Below are positions 58,958 through 64,000 of a stretch of DNA of 64,000 bases, one piece after another (within the stretch, counting starts at the first letter, position 1; each line of letters starts with the position of its first letter). The notes beneath the pieces are model-generated. The model worked only from the letters and a program-made list of their open reading frames with translations, did not search any database and was not told the origin of the DNA. A program made the position numbers and the translations under genes. Source of the DNA: Acetobacter garciniae (GTDB lineage Bacteria > Pseudomonadota > Alphaproteobacteria > Acetobacterales > Acetobacteraceae). The DNA is taken from contig NZ_JAFVMH010000006.1 in the NCBI RefSeq assembly GCF_017377735.1, positions 166,905 through 230,904 of the forward strand, written 5' to 3'.

Positions 58958-59665
58958 TTAATTCGTGATCCCGCTGTTCCCACCTGGATAATCTCGTGAA
59001 CGGGCAGTTTGACTGGCGATGCGACACAGGTCCGCATTGTCATATGTCTGGCATCCGTCTGCCGCCTGCCCCACGAGCCCGACAATCGCCTTCGCGACGG
59101 TTTTCGCATCAATCGCGCCATATCTGGCAAGTCTGCCAACCATGAGCGGTGCCAGTGCCGTCGCCAGGCGCTGACCGATCGCCTCCATCGGGCGTGCCTG
59201 TGCACGGTGGCCCAGCAGCATTCCGGGGCGCAGGATGTCCACACGGCTGAAACCGAGCGCCCGGATGTCGCGCTCGATCACGCCCTTGGTCCTGAGGTAA
59301 AAACCGGGACCGCCCGCGCCTACGGAGGATACGAGAATGAACTGGCGCGCGCCAGACGCATGTGCCGCTGTGGCGAAAGCGAGGACGTAGTCGTGATCGA
59401 CGCGAAACATCGCCGCCTGCGATCCTGCGGCACGCAATGTCGTGCCCAGGCAGGAAATTGCCACGTCAGCGCCAGTTGGGGCCACAGCCCGCAACGTCGT
59501 TTCGGGTGCCGCGCACAGGTACTCGAAATCAATGACATGATCGGAGCCGGATGAGGTCCGACGCGTCAGGCTGGTCACAACAATATCGGGCCGCATGGCG
59601 AGGTCCGCATCGACGAGACGCCCGATAAGGCCGGTGCCCCCGACAAGCAGAACGCGCGTTGTCAT
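58958..59665 (-). CDS. NAD(P)-binding Rossmann protein (TIP30-like)
   Basis: 235 aa, atypical SDR. VLLVGGTGLIGRLVD cofactor motif, AISCLGTTLRAAGS and FILVSSVGAGGPGFYLRTKG, where the YLRTKG is the catalytic YxxxK. Similar to HTATIP2/TIP30-like bacterial proteins. Its start overlaps the aldehyde dehydrogenase stop (ATGA), so it is the second gene of that operon. Confidence 0.85.
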   Translation of the reverse strand: MTTRVLLVGGTGLIGRLVDADLAMRPDIVVTSLTRRTSSGSDHVIDFEYLCAAPETTLRAVAPTGADVAISCLGTTLRAAGSQAAMFRVDHDYVLAFATAAHASGARQFILVSSVGAGGPGFYLRTKGVIERDIRALGFSRVDILRPGMLLGHRAQARPMEAIGQRLATALAPLMVGRLARYGAIDAKTVAKAIVGLVGQAADGCQTYDNADLCRIASQTARSRDYPGGNSGITN

Positions 59666-61068
59666 CGCAGGAGCAGATTTGTGATGGTGTCGGTGAACTT
59701 GCCAAACGGCGGCTTAAGCAGCGTTGCCGCATTGAAACGCCCCTGTCGGTACACGCCACGGGCATGGGTGAGCGCCATGAAGCCTTCCTTTCCATGATAC
59801 GCCCCGATGCCGCTGTCCCCCACGCCGCCAAAGGGCAGATCGTCCTGCACATAATGCATCAATGTGCCGTTGATCGTCACGTTTCCCGAAACCGTGCGCT
59901 TCAGAAGCCTGTCGCGGTCAGCACGGTTGTCGCCAAAATAATACAGGGCCAGAGGGCGGGGACGGGCATTGATGAAGGCAATTGCTTCATCAAGGTTCCC
60001 GTAGGTCAGCACAGGCAGCACAGGCCCGAAAATTTCCTCCTGCATGACCGCCATTTCAGGTTTGACGTTCAGGATGAGAACCGGCGCAAGGACATGGCTG
60101 GCGGCTGAATCGCTGCCCATCCGGATGACCTGCGCGCCATGCTCCTCAGCATCACGGATCAGACCGTTCAGCCGCTCATAGTGATGCTGGTTGAGGATGG
60201 CCGTATAATCGGAAGACGCCACATAACCGCCCGGATGCAGCTTTTTCACGGCCGCCTGATAAGCCGTGGCAAACGCTTCCCTGTCGTTTTCATGAACCAG
60301 CACATAATCCGGCGCGATGCAGGTCTGCCCGGCATTGGTCAGCTTGCCGAACGCCACACGGTCCGCCACCCGCCGCATGGAAAAGCCGGGTTCGATCACC
60401 ACGGGAGACTTGCCGCCCAGTTCGAGTGTGACGGGGGTGAGATTGCGTGCCGCCGCCTCCGCCACCTTTTTTCCCACCGCCGTACTGCCGGTGAACAGGA
60501 TATGATCGAACGGCAGGGCTGAGAACGCGGCCCCTACCTCGCCACCACCGGTCACGACAGAAACCTGTTCTGGCGGAAAGATGGCCTGAACGATCTCGCC
60601 AATCATCGCTGATGTGGCGGGTGTGAATTCTGATGGTTTGAGCATGGCCCGGTTGCCAGCGGCAATGGCCGTCGCGAGTGGTACAAGGGCGAGGGAGAGC
60701 GGGTAATTCCACGGAGCGATGATGCCCACAACGCCCACCGGTTGCCGGACCACCCAGGCGCGACCGCACTGGAAATAGGCCGATACGTGGCGACGTTCCG
60801 GTTTCATCCAGCATCCCACATGCGCGATCATGTAATTGATCGACTGCACCAGCGGGATCAGTTCCACAATCGCACTTTCCCGCTCCGACCGCTGGCCGAA
60901 ATCCGTTTTCAGGGCACGTACGATATCGATGCGCCGTTTCAGGATTTCCGCTTTCAGGAGACGCAGATCGGCCCGCCGCTGTTTCAGACCGGGTGGTCCG
61001 GCATGCAGGAACGCGGCGCGCTGGCGGTCAAGAATATGGTGCAGGTCGGCAGGCGTAACATCGGGCAT
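59662..61068 (-). CDS. Coniferyl-aldehyde-type aldehyde dehydrogenase
   Basis: 468 aa of the short (class 3, CalB-like) aldehyde dehydrogenase group. Cofactor motif FTGSTAVGKKVAEAA, catalytic Glu in LELGGKSPVV, catalytic Cys in NAGQTCIAPDYV, plus QEEIFGPVLPV and the YVQDDLPFGGVGDSGIG tail. The substrate could be coniferyl or other aryl or fatty aldehydes. ATG at 61068 has GGAGG 5 nt upstream; the ATG at 61080 lies inside the operator arm. Cotranscribed with the Rossmann gene. Confidence 0.88.
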   Translation of the reverse strand: MPDVTPADLHHILDRQRAAFLHAGPPGLKQRRADLRLLKAEILKRRIDIVRALKTDFGQRSERESAIVELIPLVQSINYMIAHVGCWMKPERRHVSAYFQCGRAWVVRQPVGVVGIIAPWNYPLSLALVPLATAIAAGNRAMLKPSEFTPATSAMIGEIVQAIFPPEQVSVVTGGGEVGAAFSALPFDHILFTGSTAVGKKVAEAAARNLTPVTLELGGKSPVVIEPGFSMRRVADRVAFGKLTNAGQTCIAPDYVLVHENDREAFATAYQAAVKKLHPGGYVASSDYTAILNQHHYERLNGLIRDAEEHGAQVIRMGSDSAASHVLAPVLILNVKPEMAVMQEEIFGPVLPVLTYGNLDEAIAFINARPRPLALYYFGDNRADRDRLLKRTVSGNVTINGTLMHYVQDDLPFGGVGDSGIGAYHGKEGFMALTHARGVYRQGRFNAATLLKPPFGKFTDTITNLLLR

Positions 61069-61076
61069 TGCAGCCT

Positions 61077-61159
61077 CCATGTTTACAGAAGAAACTTGTG
61101 CTGGCAGAATATGGAGTATGACGATCTGGCGTCAATAAAAGTTTCTTCTGTAAACATGG
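61077..61159. promoter_or_regulatory. Long inverted-repeat operator pair (divergent ALDH/TetR promoter)
   Basis: A perfect 21-bp inverted repeat: left arm 61077-61097, right arm 61139-61159 (begins AAGTTTCTTCTGTAAACATG), arms 41 bp apart. Each arm has a GTTT-N7-AAAC partial dyad. Both arms lie at the edges of the two promoters. Confidence 0.9.
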
Positions 61160-61168
61160 ACCTCACGA

Positions 61169-61777
61169 ATGAGTGAAACCAAGGACCGCCCCTACCATCA
61201 TGGTGACCTGCGCCGCGCCCTGACCCGCACAGCACTTGCCATGCTGGCCGCGGACCAGAACTGGACCTTCACCCTGCGGGAAGTGGCGCGACGCACGGGG
61301 GTCAGTCACGCTGCCCCTTACAAGCATTTCCGCGACAGGGAGGAGTTGCTTCGGGAACTGGCCCGGATTGGTTTCGTCAGGCTTGGGGAGAGCATGACCG
61401 AGGCCATGTGCCCGGATCTTCCTTCCACGCGCGCGCAATTCATGGCTACGGCGCAGGCCTGTATCGGGTTTGCCTGTCAAAACCCCGGTCTTTATCGCCT
61501 GATGTTCAGTTCCGATGCCGACAAGACGATAGATCCGCAACTCCATGACGCGGCCATGAGTACCTACGGGATTCTTCTGGGTCTTCTGGAAAGGGGACAA
61601 CGCGATAAAAGCTTCCGGCCGGTTGCCGTCAGCGCCCTGGCGGCGGCAAGCTGGGCGCAGGTGCACGGACTGGCCATGCTGGCGATCAGTAACCAGTTGC
61701 TTGAAGATAAGGTCGGATCAGCGCCGGTTCCGGCCGCGCTGGATGTGTTGCTGGACGGCATGTGCTGCAGCAAGTGA
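61169..61777 (+). CDS. TetR family regulator
   Basis: 202 aa. HTH reads FTLREVARRTGVSHAAPYKHF, and the C-terminal domain (FMATAQACIGFACQNPGLYRLMF) is the WHG type. The ATG is 10 nt after the right operator arm; likely controls itself and the divergent aldehyde dehydrogenase operon. The effector could be the aldehyde substrate; this is inferred. Confidence 0.9.
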   Translation: MSETKDRPYHHGDLRRALTRTALAMLAADQNWTFTLREVARRTGVSHAAPYKHFRDREELLRELARIGFVRLGESMTEAMCPDLPSTRAQFMATAQACIGFACQNPGLYRLMFSSDADKTIDPQLHDAAMSTYGILLGLLERGQRDKSFRPVAVSALAAASWAQVHGLAMLAISNQLLEDKVGSAPVPAALDVLLDGMCCSK

Positions 61778-62115
61778 TAGACTACCGCACACCGTCCGCT
61801 TTTCGGAACTAGTAATGCTTTCCTTGATGACCAGCATGCAGGCGTTTCTGCCTGTCTGCTCTGTTTCCGACAAGCAGTTAAGGGGGGGGAAGCGGAATGT
61901 CCGGTTTGGAGCGGCTAGACGATGTTTTCTGCCGTTCATTAAACTGCGTGTGACGGCCACTGTCCGCCTAGGTGCTGGTCAAACAGGCTTGCCAGATACG
62001 CAACGGCACAATATCCGACGGAAATTCAACGGAGGACGCGATATTGACAGGACTTGCGATTTTGTAGCAAAAGGAAAGATATGTATTTTACCTTTTAAAT
62101 GCCAAAGACAATAGA
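61778..62115. other. Spacer before the terminal cassette
   Basis: 338 bp with GC falling towards 62115. A TTGACA (62044-62049) may be a -35 box of the next gene, but the -10 is not convincing. No gene. Confidence 0.45.
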
Positions 62116-62445
62116 ATGAGTGTTATTGCTGACTTACTTATCGGACTGGCGTCAGCATTCCTTTTTGCCCTACTGGAACCCTATCTGTTGGGATTAGCGC
62201 CGCCGTGGAAGTGGGCCTCCGCTGTGGCGGTGCTTATTGGTGCTGGTGTAATTGCCCACCTGCTCAGGCGAGCCAAGCCGGATTCTTCCGAAAAAGCACG
62301 GCAGATTCTCACTGGGAATAACGCCGGGGAAGATATGGAGATCATCGCAAATAACGTAGACGCGACTGGCAGCCAAGGGGCCGTTCTTGCCGAAAACAAG
62401 GCTGAAGGTAAAGTCAAGATTAATATTTCGGACAGCAAGTTTTGA
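62116..62445 (+). CDS. Small membrane protein, first gene of terminal cassette
   Basis: 109 aa. Two hydrophobic helices (VIADLLIGLASAFLFALLEP and WASAVAVLIGAGVIAHLL) are followed by a basic turn (RRAKPD). A polar beta-rich tail (GNNAGEDMEIIANNVDATG, ENKAEGKVKINISD) resembles short solenoid repeats. No family known to me. Stop and next start overlap (TGATG), so translation is coupled. May be the membrane-acting component of a conflict system; inferred from context only. Confidence 0.6.
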   Translation: MSVIADLLIGLASAFLFALLEPYLLGLAPPWKWASAVAVLIGAGVIAHLLRRAKPDSSEKARQILTGNNAGEDMEIIANNVDATGSQGAVLAENKAEGKVKINISDSKF

Positions 62446-63302
62446 TGTTTCCGGCGGCAAATGTCTTTCGTGTCGATTGGGAGTCCGAGTTCAAGAGATT
62501 GCGTCCCTTTCTCGAAGGAAAAGGAGGGGTTGTTCAGATCAATTTCACCTCAGAGGATGCAGCTCCCTCAAAATTCAATCATATTCTGAAGGAAGATTTT
62601 CGGGCACCTGGCAATGGGAGTTGCCTGTCACTCCGCATAGATGACGCATGGAGCACGACATATACGGTCGACGACCAGATCAACGCATTCGCGAGGAAGC
62701 TGGGCGAAGGAGGGGTTGTTGTCGATTTTCCCAAGGTTGCGCCCTATGATGGAAACGTTTTGTCACAAAACAGCGCGAGCGGTGATCTTACAATCAGCGT
62801 AGCTGGGCTGACGATTGTAAACGGATTCGACCAATCGCCTTACGCCCAAGGAAAAAGAATAGAGGCCGTCTGTGATGGGGTGCGCCGCTTTGTGAATGAC
62901 GGTGGCCATTTCATGGTGGTCGTGAACGATATGACGCAGGGCGAACAGGCGAGGTTCTGGAAGCAGTTCTGGTATGCCGGACTAGAAAGGGCGGGCGGCC
63001 AAAGCCTGCTTCTCATTTATTTTGTTGGCCCGAAATGTGGCAATCGTCCGCATGCTGATGCGCCGCCTCCAAGCTTGCGCCTGACACTGCCGACGGCAAT
63101 CGAAGGTGACGAGGTCAGAGAGAACTGTGTGTATGATGACATTCTTGGTCTGTTCGAAGAGGCCGGATACATGCGGGAGGAAGTGGGTGTGGCCGCAGAC
63201 GGCATAATCTCCAGCCACGGCCACTCGGTTCTGGCCGTCCAGGAAGGACTCGCAAAGCTGTTCTGGAGGCTGCAAGCCAGGTCAGACAGGGGGGAGGCTT
63301 GA
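62445..63302 (+). CDS. P-loop-like protein without Walker A (candidate inactive STAND core)
   Basis: 285 aa. The order of predicted strands and helices is that of a STAND/AAA NTPase: GGVVQINFTSEDAAP at the P-loop position but without GxxGxGK[ST], then FRAPGNGSCLSLRIDD, a helix, and HFMVVVNDMTQGEQ at the Walker B/sensor position (D at its end). No nucleotide motif is visible. TTGA overlap with the next gene. Could be an inactive STAND (iSTAND) module; other folds are possible. Confidence 0.5.
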   Translation: MFPAANVFRVDWESEFKRLRPFLEGKGGVVQINFTSEDAAPSKFNHILKEDFRAPGNGSCLSLRIDDAWSTTYTVDDQINAFARKLGEGGVVVDFPKVAPYDGNVLSQNSASGDLTISVAGLTIVNGFDQSPYAQGKRIEAVCDGVRRFVNDGGHFMVVVNDMTQGEQARFWKQFWYAGLERAGGQSLLLIYFVGPKCGNRPHADAPPPSLRLTLPTAIEGDEVRENCVYDDILGLFEEAGYMREEVGVAADGIISSHGHSVLAVQEGLAKLFWRLQARSDRGEA

Positions 63303-64000
63303 GCCGCCTATCCTCCTTTCTCGATGGAACGCCGGAGGGAACAGCGACGACGCTTGCTGCACTCGCCTGCGCCGAGAGTCTGACCGATGCCGTGGCGCTT
63401 GCCATCTACCAGAAGGTTCCTGTTCCAGGTCTAAGCGCTGAAAAGTTTATTGCGGGTTTTAAGTATTCCGGCCTGACCGAGCCTCGAAACAGTGAATGGA
63501 ACCTCTTGCCGGCGCTGAGAGAAGAGCTTGTCGGAAAGAAGAGACTTCTGCCTAAAGCCACAGGCGAGGAGATTCATAAGGATCTGCTCGCGCTCGGGCA
63601 GGTCGAGGCAAATCGGCAGCGGGCAGGTACAGAGATACCCTCTTACCTGTTTACCGAGGCCGGACAGGCCTATCATTTCGCCGGAACAGGCGCAGTTCAG
63701 GCCGCGCTTGAACATTATAGCGCAGCATCAAGGGGACCATTCAATGGCGCTCAATGGCTTGGCGCGAAGCTGGCGGCAGAGCAGGAGCGTAATCATGTCA
63801 TCCCCGAGGGCGCAGTAGAGACTACTTTCCTCCGAGCTTTGGTAATGCTGCGCGAAGGACACAAGCGTGATGCCATGCCGCTGTTCCGCCGGGTTGCGGC
63901 GACTAACCGTGAGATGCGGGAAGTGGCTATTTCATTGCATATCATTGGAAACGATAACAATCGCGGCGCGAGGCGCGAAGCCGAGCGCGAACTCCATCGC
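63299..64000 (+). CDS. Winged-helix/TPR-like protein (3' end beyond window)
   Basis: 234 codons visible. TTG start overlapping the previous stop (TTGA). Residues about 10-75 (LAALACAESLTDAVALAIYQ ... LLPALREEL) look like the winged-helix that follows the ATPase in STAND proteins; from about residue 120 helical pairs (GAVQAALEHYSAASRGPFNG; LRALVMLREGHKRDAMPLF) resemble TPR repeats. Together with the preceding protein it could form the two halves of one split STAND receptor. Confidence 0.5.
   Translation, partial: MSRLSSFLDGTPEGTATTLAALACAESLTDAVALAIYQKVPVPGLSAEKFIAGFKYSGLTEPRNSEWNLLPALREELVGKKRLLPKATGEEIHKDLLALGQVEANRQRAGTEIPSYLFTEAGQAYHFAGTGAVQAALEHYSAASRGPFNGAQWLGAKLAAEQERNHVIPEGAVETTFLRALVMLREGHKRDAMPLFRRVAATNREMREVAISLHIIGNDNNRGARREAERELHR

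Overview
The window reads as chromosomal DNA of a high-GC alphaproteobacterium, most likely an acetic acid bacterium (Acetobacteraceae, perhaps Komagataeibacter or Gluconacetobacter). The pointers are a SAM-II riboswitch ahead of metZ, a groESL operon with a CIRCE element, ubiquinone-type metabolism, UDP-sugar enzymes (glf, ugd) and the general protein style. The genus is inferred from recalled family resemblance, not from a database search.

Bases 1-30,000 are mostly core genes: partial glf, tRNA-Arg, a complex I accessory subunit, tRNA-Pro, gpt and ugd; then a lower-GC insert with a nuclease-helicase (DUF2075/Schlafen group 3 type) on the 3' side of tRNA-Ser; efp, suhB and a DinG-type helicase; a cold shock gene, a dienelactone hydrolase and groES-groEL. 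A surface-glycan style block follows, holding two FkbH-like SGNH-HAD paralogues (one with an erased HAD active site) and two glycosyltransferases, interleaved with cysE, a UbiH-type hydroxylase and the PII gene glnB. Then come amtB, a small secreted protein and a double-domain retropepsin-like protein behind a proline iminopeptidase.

Bases 29,000-54,900 carry xerC, priA, yajC, a DUF815 ATPase, a Rieske oxygenase overlapping a GNAT-Nudix fusion, metZ under a SAM-II riboswitch, apaG, folE, a PfpI/MoaB pair, an Mre11/Rad50-like (SbcD/SbcC-like) pair, an AaeB-DUF1656-HlyD efflux operon, a large RND permease, DUF3297 and a sulfide:quinone oxidoreductase-like flavoprotein behind an AT-rich palindrome.

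From about 54,900 to the end the window is accessory in character. It holds a sparse AT-rich stretch, a possible toxin tail with an immunity-like gene, a membrane metallophosphoesterase, two TetR-controlled oxidoreductase modules with clear palindromic operators, and, running off the window end, a tightly coupled three-gene cassette (membrane protein; P-loop-like protein without a recognisable Walker A; winged-helix/TPR-like protein). I read this cassette as a candidate split STAND-type conflict system, and it is the best candidate here for something undescribed.
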